From the NCBI GenBank assembly GCA_947168395.1, contig CAMVLT010000008.1:1-44245 (forward strand): 44,245 nucleotides of DNA, read 5' to 3'. Both the position numbers and the translations under genes were made by a program. This DNA is from an uncultured Prevotellaceae bacterium. Its GTDB lineage: Bacteria; Bacteroidota; Bacteroidia; Bacteroidales; Bacteroidaceae. The notes under the pieces were generated by a model. That model ran no database searches. It saw nothing but the letters and a program-made list of their open reading frames with translations, and had not been told where the DNA came from. This document shows, one piece after another, positions 26,197 to 33,565 of this stretch; position 1 is the first letter of the stretch; each line of letters opens with the position of its first letter.

Positions 26197-27450
26197 TTCT
26201 GCTCTTAATGCTTCTATAGGTCGGATGCGCGAGGCCTTGAATGCAGGAATCAGCCCTGCAATGGTGCCAGCGATAATCATCACCATCGTCGCCTCGAAAC
26301 AAACATCAAGGCCTACGGTGGGGTCAACGAAGAGCGTCAGCTGCACGACGCCGAGGTCAGTCACCTCGTGGCCTAATGTAGCGTCCATATACTCATTGGC
26401 CGCTATGCCAAAGAGCATGCCGACATAGCCGAAGAAGGTGGTGATAATCACACTTTCAATGATAATGAGTTTCAGAATGTTCCAGGGCTTGGCGCCAATG
26501 GCCTTGCGGATGCCAAACTCGTGAGTGCGCTCTTTTACGGTAATCAGCATGATGTTCGACACGCCCACGATACCTGAAAGCAGCGTAAACAGTCCTACGA
26601 CCCAGAGGAAAGTGTGGATGACGTCAATGCCTTGTTCCATCTGCAAGCTCTGTGTATAGCCGTTCCATATCCAGATACTGCGCTCGTCCTCAGGGTGGGC
26701 CTGGTGGTTGGCGTTGAGCCTTCTGCGGTACTTGTTTTCAAAGTCGGTGTTCTCTTCCCCTGTCTTGAGGCCGTGGAAGGTGAACTCAACGTGTCCCAAA
26801 TCATCGGTATTGGCACCATAAATGCTCTTGATGGTGGAGTAGGCTGAGTAGGCACTGCTCTCGCCATCGCCAGGATTCTTGTAAATGCCCACAACCTTGA
26901 AGGCAAAATTGCCCACCTTGACGTATTTCCCGATGAGCGTCTTGTAGTCCTTCGGCTCCAGTTCCTTGGCCTGCTTATCGTTGAGCACGAGCACCTTGCG
27001 CTTCTCCTGCTGGTCAATCTCATTGATGAAGCGGCCACAGAGCAGCTCCTGCTTCACAATTTTCGAGTGGATGGGATATACGCCAGCGACCTGCAGACTC
27101 ATATAGTTCTCGCCATTGGTCACGGTGGCACTCATGTCATAGACAGCACCCACTTCATCGATGTTCGCCTTGAATTCCGAGTCGGTGGTGGTGAAGTCTT
27201 TCGTGTTCAGTCTTATCCAGCGTCCCTCGCTCAGGCCGTTATATGCCTTCGAGGTCATGCCACCGTATGCCTCCATCGAGTTCGACAGGAAGTCGTTGTG
27301 CTGCTTCATGGTGGCATTGATCAGTCCGTTACCCGCCCCCAGCAGCACGATAATCATGAAGATGCCCCACGCCACGGCGAAGCCAGTGAGCGTAGTGCGG
27401 AGTTTGTTCCGCCGAGCCGTCGACCATATTTCGGTGATTATATCTCGCAT
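26194..27450 (-). CDS. MacB-like ABC transporter permease 2 (FtsX fold), operon 1
   Basis: A 418-residue inner-membrane permease: TM1 (about 20-42, TLTGFAVAWGIFMIIVLLGAG), periplasmic MacB_PCD domain (about 45-285), three C-terminal helices and the FtsX signature ERTHEFGIRKAIGAKP (about 312-327). It shares the fold of permease 1 but diverges clearly, so the ATPase may drive a permease heterodimer. It begins 27 bases after the ATPase stop. The stop TAG is overlapped by palindromic element copy C. Confidence 0.93.
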   Translation of the reverse strand: MRDIITEIWSTARRNKLRTTLTGFAVAWGIFMIIVLLGAGNGLINATMKQHNDFLSNSMEAYGGMTSKAYNGLSEGRWIRLNTKDFTTTDSEFKANIDEVGAVYDMSATVTNGENYMSLQVAGVYPIHSKIVKQELLCGRFINEIDQQEKRKVLVLNDKQAKELEPKDYKTLIGKYVKVGNFAFKVVGIYKNPGDGESSAYSAYSTIKSIYGANTDDLGHVEFTFHGLKTGEENTDFENKYRRRLNANHQAHPEDERSIWIWNGYTQSLQMEQGIDVIHTFLWVVGLFTLLSGIVGVSNIMLITVKERTHEFGIRKAIGAKPWNILKLIIIESVIITTFFGYVGMLFGIAANEYMDATLGHEVTDLGVVQLTLFVDPTVGLDVCFEATMVMIIAGTIAGLIPAFKASRIRPIEALRAE

Positions 27451-27477
27451 ATTCGTGTAATTAGCGAAATTCGCAGT

Positions 27478-28197
27478 TTACTTCATCAGTCCTCCGCTGC
27501 CAAAGGGCGAGGCATTGTGGTTGAGGTTCTCCTCAATCTGGCCGATGATGCCGTCCTTGATGTGTACTATCTTGTTCGTCTCGTTTGCCACGCCGCTCTC
27601 GTGCGTCACCACGACGATGGTCATGCCGTCGTCCTGGTTCAGCTGTTTGAGCAACTGCATCACCTCCACAGACGTTTTCGAGTCGAGGGCGCCCGTAGGC
27701 TCGTCGGCCAGGATAATCTGCGGATGGGTGATGAGTGCTCGGGCTATTGCCACGCGCTGCTTCTGTCCTCCCGACAGTTCGTTGGGGTAATGCTCGGCCC
27801 AGTCGAGAAGGCCCAGACGCTCCAGATACTCCAGAGCCATCTGATGGCGCTTCTTTCTGGACACTCCTTGATAAAATAATGGCAACTCAACGTTTTCCAC
27901 GGCAGTCTTAAACGAGATGAGATTAAACGACTGGAAGATAAAGCCTATCATGCGGTTGCGGTAGTCGGCCGCCTTGCGCTCCGACAGGTTCCAGATGGGC
28001 ACGCCAGCCAGCTCGTAGGTCCCCGAGTCGTAGTTGTCGAGGATGCCGAGGATGTTCAGCAGCGTACTCTTGCCTGAACCCGATGCCCCCATGATACTCA
28101 CGAACTCACCCTTCGCAATGTCGAGGTTGATGCCTTTCAGCACGTGCAGCGGCTGCGCGCCGTAGTAGGTTTTGTTGACGTTTTCTAAGTGAATCAT
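27478..28197 (-). CDS. MacB/LolD-type ABC transporter ATP-binding protein, operon 1
   Basis: A 239-residue cytoplasmic ATPase with Walker A GASGSGKST (37-45), Q-loop near GFIFQSFNL (85-93), signature LSGGQKQR (141-148), Walker B IILADEPTG (161-169) and the switch His in VVTHES. The C-terminal tail is short. First gene of the operon; a full promoter lies at 28237-28267. It should power the two MacB-like permeases encoded downstream. Confidence 0.95.
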   Translation of the reverse strand: MIHLENVNKTYYGAQPLHVLKGINLDIAKGEFVSIMGASGSGKSTLLNILGILDNYDSGTYELAGVPIWNLSERKAADYRNRMIGFIFQSFNLISFKTAVENVELPLFYQGVSRKKRHQMALEYLERLGLLDWAEHYPNELSGGQKQRVAIARALITHPQIILADEPTGALDSKTSVEVMQLLKQLNQDDGMTIVVVTHESGVANETNKIVHIKDGIIGQIEENLNHNASPFGSGGLMK

Positions 28198-28236
28198 TTT
28201 GCTTATATTCTATTTAGTTCTGTCTATTAGACGATG

Positions 28237-28267
28237 CAAAAGTACAGAAAGTTGCATAGACAGCAAA
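28237..28267 (-). promoter_or_regulatory. Full promoter of efflux operon 1
   Basis: Minus strand: TTTG (28264-28267 complement), 19-base spacer, TACTTTTG (28237-28244 complement). Exact consensus; the leader is about 35 bases. Confidence 0.85.
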
Positions 28268-28304
28268 AATTCTGGGATATTCTGCATAGAATTGTGACAA
28301 ATGG

Positions 28305-28658
28305 TTATTGTTTCTCCCAAGCAGCCACAATGTCGTCGATAGTTATACCGAGCAGCTGCATCTGTCGGAACAGCTCGGGCAGGCGTTCTTTCATGAACTC
28401 CTTCTTGCGCTCCTTTAGTATCTGCTTCTTGGCACCAGGGGTGACGAAGTAGCCCAGACCGCGCTTATTATATATAATGTTTGCGCGAGCCAGCTCGTCG
28501 TAGGCCTTTACCGCCGTGTTGGTGTTCACCTCAAGCAGCACGGCGTACTCACGTACCGAGGGTATGCGGTCGTCGTCCTTGTACTTGTCGGCCAGTATCT
28601 CGTCCATCAGCCTATCGGCCATCTGGATGTATATTGCTTTGTCGTTAGTGAAATTCAT
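28305..28658 (-). CDS. GntR family regulator, YtrA subfamily
   Basis: A 117-residue transcriptional repressor. The winged helix-turn-helix occupies about 10-75 (ILADKYKDDDRIPSVREYAVLLEVNTNTAVKAYDELARANII, then NKRGLGYFVTPGAKKQIL). The C-terminal tail is only about 40 residues and helical, which places it in the YtrA subfamily that regulates adjacent ABC transporter genes. It overlaps the upstream permease gene by four bases and is the last gene of its operon. The palindromic operator at 30340-30363 is its likely site. Effector unknown; in Firmicutes relatives respond to cell-wall antibiotics. Confidence 0.92.
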   Translation of the reverse strand: MNFTNDKAIYIQMADRLMDEILADKYKDDDRIPSVREYAVLLEVNTNTAVKAYDELARANIIYNKRGLGYFVTPGAKKQILKERKKEFMKERLPELFRQMQLLGITIDDIVAAWEKQ

Positions 28659-29500
28659 AAGTTCGCAAATTTATGGGTTACAACCTGCCAGCGGCAGAAC
28701 AGCCAGTAGGCCAGCCAGGTGAAGAGGGCGATGAGGCCGGTATTAACGATAATCCAGAAGATAAATTGTTTCGTAGCTTCATCAAGTGGAACTGGTCCGT
28801 CACGGTACCCCAGCATATTGACTGTTGCGACGACGCCGGCAAACAGGATGACAAGCACGGCAGAGGTGGCAATGAAGTGGAACTTCTTGAAGAACACACC
28901 GCCCAGCAGGAAGAAGGCATGGATGGTAATGAGGGCGGTGTACTGCGAGGTAACACTCAGCGGGTTGTCACCCGTGTACTCTCCTGACGGGAAGGTTCTC
29001 GTATGCGGGAACAATTTGAAGAAATCGTCAGCAGCCGACTGCACGGGGTAGTCTGTCATCGTGAGGTAGGCCATGTGAATCAGGTCGGCCACAAAGAACG
29101 TCAGCAGGCCTCCCACTACGGAGAATACCAACAAGTAGATCCAGCGCGACAGGAATTTTTCCAAGTTCGAGGCAGGCAGCATCAGCCAGGCAATGCGCTG
29201 CTGCTTCTTCTGCTCGCCACGATAGAGCGTGCTGGCGCTGATGAGGAAGAAGATGAACATAGCTATTGCGCTGAACACCCCGACTGCCTCGCAGATGGCA
29301 TCAACCCTCATCAACATCCGTCTCTCAGGGTCCTGTATATAGTCATATCTGGAATCATGGATACCGATGTTATGGGCAAACCAGAAGAAGAACAGATAGA
29401 GCAGCACCATACAGAGCGCACCCCACATCATGGCCTTGCGGCCCTCAAAGAAATCGAGCTTCAGCACGCGCCCGAAGCGTGTCATATCAAACTGTTTCAT
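28655..29500 (-). CDS. ABC-2-type membrane protein of the YtrA-linked transporter
   Basis: A 281-residue polytopic inner-membrane protein with about six hydrophobic segments (e.g. WGALCMVLLYLFFFWFAH near 27-44, AIAMFIFFLISAS near 78-90, VFSVVGGLLTFFVADL, FIATSAVLVILFAGVVATV, FIFWIIVNTGLIALFTWLAYWLF near the end). No sequence family beyond ABC-2-like permease can be named. It overlaps the ATPase gene before it and the GntR gene after it by four bases each (ATGA), showing a tightly coupled three-gene operon. Confidence 0.8.
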   Translation of the reverse strand: MKQFDMTRFGRVLKLDFFEGRKAMMWGALCMVLLYLFFFWFAHNIGIHDSRYDYIQDPERRMLMRVDAICEAVGVFSAIAMFIFFLISASTLYRGEQKKQQRIAWLMLPASNLEKFLSRWIYLLVFSVVGGLLTFFVADLIHMAYLTMTDYPVQSAADDFFKLFPHTRTFPSGEYTGDNPLSVTSQYTALITIHAFFLLGGVFFKKFHFIATSAVLVILFAGVVATVNMLGYRDGPVPLDEATKQFIFWIIVNTGLIALFTWLAYWLFCRWQVVTHKFANL

Positions 29501-30324
29501 TTTACCAATCCTTTCGTTACAGCGTTAAACAATAATTCCAAATTCACCTGCGTCTCGGCCTGTCCGTCGCGGCGGCGAGCCATCACGGCATTGCCCTGAA
29601 GCGTAGGCTCAGCATAGAGCACACCGTCCATCTCGCCTGGCTGGCGATACTCAAACACATAATTATCCATTATCTCCTGAACAGAGGCATTGAGCAGCAG
29701 CTCGCGCTGGTTCAGCATCAGGATGTGGTCGAGCAGGGCCTCCACATCGTGTACCTGGTGCGTCGAGATGATAATCGTCTGGTCGTCGCTCATGTTCTGT
29801 GCCACCGTCTTGCGGAACTGCGACTTCGAGGGGATGTCCAGCCCGTTGGTCGGCTCGTCCATCAGCAGCAGCCGTGTGTTCGTGGCCAAGGCAAACGACA
29901 TAAAGACCTTCTTCTTCTGACCCATCGACAGCGCGCCGAGGTCGAGGTCGGCCGTCAGCTCGAAGTCGCGCAGGCAAGCCTCTAACCGCTCCTGGCTGAA
30001 CTTCGGATAGAACGGAGCCATCAGCTCCACATACCGCTTCAGCGTCATCGCAGGCAGCTCAAACTCCTCCGGCACCAGGAACATATCCTCCAGCGCCTCC
30101 GCCTGCCGCTTGTATGTTTCGTATGTTGCTGTATTACAGCAACACACAGAACCTGCCTGAGGCCGCAGCAGCCCCGCAATGAGGTAGAGCAGCGTCGACT
30201 TGCCCGTACCGTTCTTACCTAACAGCCCGTAGATTTTGCTCTCCTCCACCCGCAGGCTGAAACCGTCAAACACCCGTTCCTTCTGGCCCGGGTAGCTGAA
30301 ACTGATGTTGTTTACTTCAATCAT
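29497..30324 (-). CDS. ABC transporter ATP-binding protein of the YtrA-linked operon
   Basis: A 275-residue cytoplasmic ATPase of the EcsA/YtrB-like group. Walker A GKNGTGKST (36-44), signature LSMGQKKK (132-139; Met for the usual Gly), Walker B LLLMDEPTN (152-160), switch His in IISTHQV. An unusual CCC run (60-62) follows the Walker A region. The C-terminal extension (about 220-275) is typical for exporters with separate permease genes. First gene of the operon, with promoter and operator directly upstream. Confidence 0.93.
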   Translation of the reverse strand: MIEVNNISFSYPGQKERVFDGFSLRVEESKIYGLLGKNGTGKSTLLYLIAGLLRPQAGSVCCCNTATYETYKRQAEALEDMFLVPEEFELPAMTLKRYVELMAPFYPKFSQERLEACLRDFELTADLDLGALSMGQKKKVFMSFALATNTRLLLMDEPTNGLDIPSKSQFRKTVAQNMSDDQTIIISTHQVHDVEALLDHILMLNQRELLLNASVQEIMDNYVFEYRQPGEMDGVLYAEPTLQGNAVMARRRDGQAETQVNLELLFNAVTKGLVK

Positions 30325-30339
30325 ACTTATTAGCGTTTT

Positions 30340-30363
30340 AGTGTACTACTTTGCTATTACACT
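30340..30363. promoter_or_regulatory. Predicted YtrA-type operator
   Basis: Half-sites AGTGTACTA (30340-30348) and TATTACACT (30355-30363) are inverted repeats with one mismatch and a 6-base spacer. AGTGTA...TACACT half-sites are, as I recall, what YtrA regulators bind. It lies at the predicted transcript start, so binding would block initiation. A second, overlapping inverted repeat (GTACTACTTTGC / GCAAAAGTAGTAC, 30343-30376) includes the -7 box. Confidence 0.75.
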
Positions 30364-30364
30364 G

Positions 30365-30396
30365 CAAAAGTAGTACATTTCTGCGCTCCCTCCAAA
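30365..30396 (-). promoter_or_regulatory. Full promoter of the YtrA-linked ABC operon
   Basis: Minus strand: TTTG (30393-30396 complement), 20-base spacer, TACTTTTG (30365-30372 complement). Exact consensus, directly upstream of the operator. Confidence 0.85.
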
Positions 30397-30414
30397 CTTT
30401 TTGGCAAAAAAATG

Positions 30415-30447
30415 AAGGTGGAAATGCTTTTTTAACATTTCCACCTT
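30415..30447 (-). terminator. Terminator of the esterase gene
   Basis: Arms AAGGTGGAAATG and CATTTCCACCTT (12 bp, perfect) with a 9-base loop, followed on the minus strand by ATTTTTTT. The same stem sequence recurs at 32313-32343. Confidence 0.85.
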
Positions 30448-30470
30448 AATATTATAGCTGTTTTTGTGTC

Positions 30471-31697
30471 TTATTTGAACATCAGCTGGGCAAACTGATA
30501 GAGGCTACGGCGCCAGGTGTGCCACTCGTGTGCAGTTTCAGGTGACTCATAGCCTACTGCGTTCATGCCGAGTTGTTCCTTGATATTCTTCGCGGCCTCC
30601 ACACAACCCATGTTTTCCTTGCCACCGCCACTCATGAAGAGCAACTTGACGTTCTTTGCGAAGCCTTCAGAGCCTTTCACCTGCTCTACATTCCATGCGC
30701 CGCTACTGAAAGAACCCACGTAGGCGAATTTCTCTGGGTTGGCAAGCGTAATCTCACGTGCCTGCATTCCACCCATAGACAATCCGGCGTATGCACGATG
30801 CTGAGGATCGGCAATCACACGGTAGTTCTTCTCAACCATCGGAATAATATCATTAAAAAGCACATTCTTGAAACCTTCCGAGAAGCCTCCGAAACCGCCA
30901 CGGCGGGGACCACCCTGACCAGGAGCGCCCTGTGGACGCTGACCCTGAGGACGCTGACCGCCGCCGAAACCGCCGAAGCCACCCTGTTCACCAGGGCGAC
31001 GTGTATTCAGACCGTTGTCCATCACAATGATGCAAGGAACAGCCTTTCCCTCGGCTATCAGGTTATCCATAATCTGAGCGGTATGCCCTTGCTCTGCCCA
31101 GCCATACTCGTTCTCACCCATACCATGCTGCAGATACAGAACAGGGAACTTCTTGGTGGGATTGGTAAAGTACTCATTGGGCAGATATACATGGCAGCGA
31201 CGCATCTTCTCTGTATATGAGGAATAGTAGAACACCTCGCTCATAGACCCTTGCGGCACATTCTTAACCTGCCAGAAATCCTGGTCGGCCGAGGGAATCT
31301 CGATACCGCTGCCCCAGCGGCTGGCACCATAATAGTAGAGGCTGCCCGGATCGGGCACCGAGGCACCGTCGATATTCAGCTGATAATAGTGGAAGCCTTC
31401 GTCCTGAGGGGCTGACGTGCCTGTCCACACGCCGTTCTCGTCCTTCGTCATCTCATAGATTTTCCCAGCGATGTCAAGTCCGACGAAAGTGGCCTCGGGT
31501 GCCGAAATGCGAGCACGCACCATACGCTGTGAGTTCACCATCGGGTACTGCTTACCCTCTTGGTTAGACGAAGCGGGCTTGAAGTCCTCAACATCTGCTA
31601 CTACTGAAGGAACTTTGGGATTCTGTCTCGGAGCCCCAAACTGAGCTGACGCCGTTAAGCACGAAAGCGTCATCAAAGTAAGAATAATCTGTTTCAT
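30471..31697 (-). CDS. Secreted alpha/beta-hydrolase esterase with N-terminal E-set domain
   Basis: A 408-residue exported esterase of the feruloyl/acetyl-xylan-esterase-like (esterase D) group. Signal peptide MKQIILTLMTLSCLTASAQ; an E-set/CBM48-like sandwich (about 45-145, ARISAPEATFVGLDIAGKIY); then the hydrolase (about 150-408) with FPVLYLQHGMGENEYGW and nucleophile Ser307 in AGLSMGGM. The catalytic His is probably in ETAHEWHTW. At the acid position I read GGGKENMG, with Glu where Asp is usual. An unusual Gly/Gln/Arg-rich insert (about 235-268, GGFGGGQRPQGQRPQG...) sits between the core strands and the helix before the nucleophile. Single gene with its own terminator; likely removes ester side groups from plant polysaccharide. 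Confidence 0.88.
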   Translation of the reverse strand: MKQIILTLMTLSCLTASAQFGAPRQNPKVPSVVADVEDFKPASSNQEGKQYPMVNSQRMVRARISAPEATFVGLDIAGKIYEMTKDENGVWTGTSAPQDEGFHYYQLNIDGASVPDPGSLYYYGASRWGSGIEIPSADQDFWQVKNVPQGSMSEVFYYSSYTEKMRRCHVYLPNEYFTNPTKKFPVLYLQHGMGENEYGWAEQGHTAQIMDNLIAEGKAVPCIIVMDNGLNTRRPGEQGGFGGFGGGQRPQGQRPQGAPGQGGPRRGGFGGFSEGFKNVLFNDIIPMVEKNYRVIADPQHRAYAGLSMGGMQAREITLANPEKFAYVGSFSSGAWNVEQVKGSEGFAKNVKLLFMSGGGKENMGCVEAAKNIKEQLGMNAVGYESPETAHEWHTWRRSLYQFAQLMFK

Positions 31698-32112
31698 AAG
31701 TTAATGTTTAATAAGTTGACAATATTTCTTTCTATGACGGTCCATTTTAAGGAAAGTAAAAACTCATCACCGCAAATTACGGATTATTAACAGTCCGTCA
31801 GAAGTTGGCACAGAAAGATCGAGACACGCTTTCCCTATCCACTCCCTTAAACATTTACGGCATCTGATGGGGCGCATTATCTTCGAGAAGTCAGTTGAGT
31901 AGCGTTCTGAAAAATAGTTCAATTTCAGACACAAAGCATCACTTTTACTTTAATCATCTATATATTAGATGTTTACAAAGGTGATGGTACTTTTCAAAGT
32001 ATCACTTTTTGAGGCTAACTCAAAGCTGCGCATGCAAAAGTCTTGCAGTTACCCCTACCCTAAGTTAACTGGAGATGCAGTCTATCGCACCGCCAGGAGG
32101 GCATAAGTTGAC

Positions 32113-32131
32113 GTAAAACAAGTTGTTTTAC
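32113..32131. repeat. Palindrome GTAAAACAAGTTGTTTTAC, copy 1
   Basis: 9-bp perfect arms around a single central base. Repeated at 32179-32197 in a longer version. Confidence 0.8.
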
Positions 32132-32175
32132 CTCACTTTACCCTACCTAAAACCGAACTCAGGGTGGGGGTTTGC

Positions 32176-32200
32176 GAAGTAAAACAAGTTGTTTTACTTC
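32176..32200. repeat. Same palindrome, copy 2, with 12-bp arms
   Basis: Arms GAAGTAAAACAA and TTGTTTTACTTC around one central G. Symmetry fits a dimeric protein-binding site or a hairpin. Confidence 0.8.
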
Positions 32201-32237
32201 GGTGATGCTTGGTGATACTTTCAAACTAAGCATCACC
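32201..32237. repeat. Inverted repeat GGTGATGCTT / AAGCATCACC
   Basis: 10-bp perfect arms with a 17-base loop, adjoining palindrome copy 2. Confidence 0.75.
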
Positions 32238-32312
32238 TTAGTTAACTCACAGTAGGCTAAACTGTTACGCACAAAAGTGATGCTTTTGGGCATGAAGGAG
32301 CCTATAACGAAT

Positions 32313-32343
32313 AAGGTGGAAATGCGCTGAGCATTTCCACCTT
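32313..32343 (-). terminator. Hairpin after fructose-bisphosphate aldolase gene
   Basis: Perfect 13-bp arms (AAGGTGGAAATGC / GCATTTCCACCTT) with a 5-base loop, 26 bases past the fba stop. The U-tract is poor on either strand, so termination may be weak. The 12-bp stem is identical to the terminator at 30415-30447. Confidence 0.6.
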
Positions 32344-32368
32344 ATTAGATATATGCGAGAAAAACGAA

Positions 32369-33370
32369 TTAGCACTGAGCCAACTTGCCGTCGCTGCCGA
32401 GCACGTTCACAATCTTGTGGATGTACATCTTCTTCATGTTCTCGCGGGCAGGCTTCAGATACTGGCGAGGATCGAAGTCTCCAGGATGCTCGGCCAGGTG
32501 CTTGCGGATGGCAGCAGTCATAGCTAGACGAGAGTCGGAGTCGATGTTAATCTTGCAGACGGCGCTCTTCGAAGCCTCACGCAGCTGCTCCTCGGGGATA
32601 CCGATAGCGGCCTCGAGGTGACCACCGAACTGGTTGATGGTGTTGACCTCGTCCATAGGAACAGACGAAGAACCGTGGAGCACGATGGGGAAGCCAGGGA
32701 GCTTCTTCTCAATCTCGTGCAGGATGTCGAATGCCAAGGGGGGCGGAACGAGCACACCGTTGACGAGCGTACACTGCTCGGGAGTGAACTTGTGGGCACC
32801 ATGAGAAGTACCGATGGAAATAGCGAGAGAGTCGCAGCCCGTGCGGGTAGAGAAGTCAATAACCTCCTCGGGCTTGGTGTAGTGAGACTCAGCAGCGCTG
32901 ACCTCGTCCTCAACACCGGCGAGCACACCGAGCTCAGCCTCAACGGTTACGTCGAACTGGTGAGCGTAGTCAACAACCTTCTTAGCCAGAGCGATGTTCT
33001 CCTCGTAAGGCAGAGAAGAGCCGTCAATCATCACTGAAGAGAAGCCCATGTCAATGCAGTCCTTGCAGAGCTCGAAGCTGTCACCGTGGTCGAGGTGCAG
33101 CACAATCTCAGGATGCTCACAGCCTAACTCCTTGGCGTATGCAACAGCACCCTCGGCCATGTAACGCAGAATGGTAGCGTTAGCATAGTTACGGGCACCC
33201 TTCGACACCTGCATGATGACGGGCGACTTTGTCTCAACGGCAGCCATGACAATAGCCTGCATCTGCTCCATCGTGTTGAAGTTGAAAGCGGGGATTGCAT
33301 AGCCACCGGCTACTGCTCTTTTAAACATCTCGCGGGTATTCACGAGACCTAAATCCTTGTAATTTACCAT
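32369..33370 (-). CDS. fba: Class II fructose-1,6-bisphosphate aldolase
   Basis: A 333-residue zinc-dependent glycolytic enzyme splitting fructose bisphosphate. Visible motifs: AFNFNTMEQMQAIV (about 23-36), metal/substrate region VLHLDHGDSFELCKDCID (about 90-107), SVMIDGSSLPYEEN, IGTSHGAHKF with a metal His (about 187-196) and LHGSSSVP (about 231-238). Length is typical. Single gene with a -7 box (TATCTTTG, minus strand, 33414-33421) and a 44-base leader; the -33 region lies in a GTGAAGA repeat array. Confidence 0.96.
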   Translation of the reverse strand: MVNYKDLGLVNTREMFKRAVAGGYAIPAFNFNTMEQMQAIVMAAVETKSPVIMQVSKGARNYANATILRYMAEGAVAYAKELGCEHPEIVLHLDHGDSFELCKDCIDMGFSSVMIDGSSLPYEENIALAKKVVDYAHQFDVTVEAELGVLAGVEDEVSAAESHYTKPEEVIDFSTRTGCDSLAISIGTSHGAHKFTPEQCTLVNGVLVPPPLAFDILHEIEKKLPGFPIVLHGSSSVPMDEVNTINQFGGHLEAAIGIPEEQLREASKSAVCKINIDSDSRLAMTAAIRKHLAEHPGDFDPRQYLKPARENMKKMYIHKIVNVLGSDGKLAQC

Positions 33371-33413
33371 AACAATTTTGAATTTATAAATGTGATATTT
33401 GAATTTCCGAGCG

Positions 33414-33421
33414 CAAAGATA
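33414..33421 (-). promoter_or_regulatory. -7 box of the aldolase gene
   Basis: The minus strand reads TATCTTTG. The position where TTTG is expected (about 33441-33446) falls within the tandem repeat at 33431-33458. Confidence 0.55.
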
Positions 33422-33430
33422 CGAAAAAAA

Positions 33431-33458
33431 GTGAAGAGTGAAGAGTGAAGAGTGAAGA
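33431..33458. repeat. Four tandem copies of GTGAAGA
   Basis: Exact 7-bp units starting nine bases upstream of the aldolase -7 box. Confidence 0.9.
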
Positions 33459-33537
33459 ATTTACTTCCGCCAAGCCGTTTTTTTATATTTATTTGCAATG
33501 GTGCCAGACTCTTCGCCTGATTTTGCAAAACTCACTT

Positions 33538-33565
33538 GTCACTTTTCACTTCTCCCTTCTCACTT
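33538..33565. repeat. Degenerate inverted counterpart of the GTGAAGA array
   Basis: TCACTTTTCACTTCTCCC... reads as imperfect GTGAAGA-type units on the other strand, ending at the stop of the operon 2 permease. It can pair with the array at 33431-33458, and may serve as the operon 2 terminator structure. Confidence 0.5.

Larger units (their letters stand above)
31933..32286. repeat. Candidate mobile non-coding unit bounded by 14-bp inverted repeats
   Basis: AAAGCATCACTTTT (31933-31946) and its exact reverse complement (32273-32286) bound 354 bases. Inside are a CATCTA/TAGATG hairpin (31955-31971), a GGTGAT...ATCAC pair (31980-32005), two GTAAAACAA-type palindromes and GGTGATGCTT/AAGCATCACC (32201-32237), so the GTGATGCTT word recurs in both orientations. 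It could be a MITE-like element or a structured RNA. No target-site duplication was identified. Confidence 0.45.
31698..32368. other. 670-base non-coding, repeat-rich spacer
   Basis: No credible open frame on either strand. 31698-31932 shows nothing specific. From 31933 on the sequence is packed with inverted repeats, listed separately, ending with a hairpin at 32313-32343. Confidence 0.7.
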
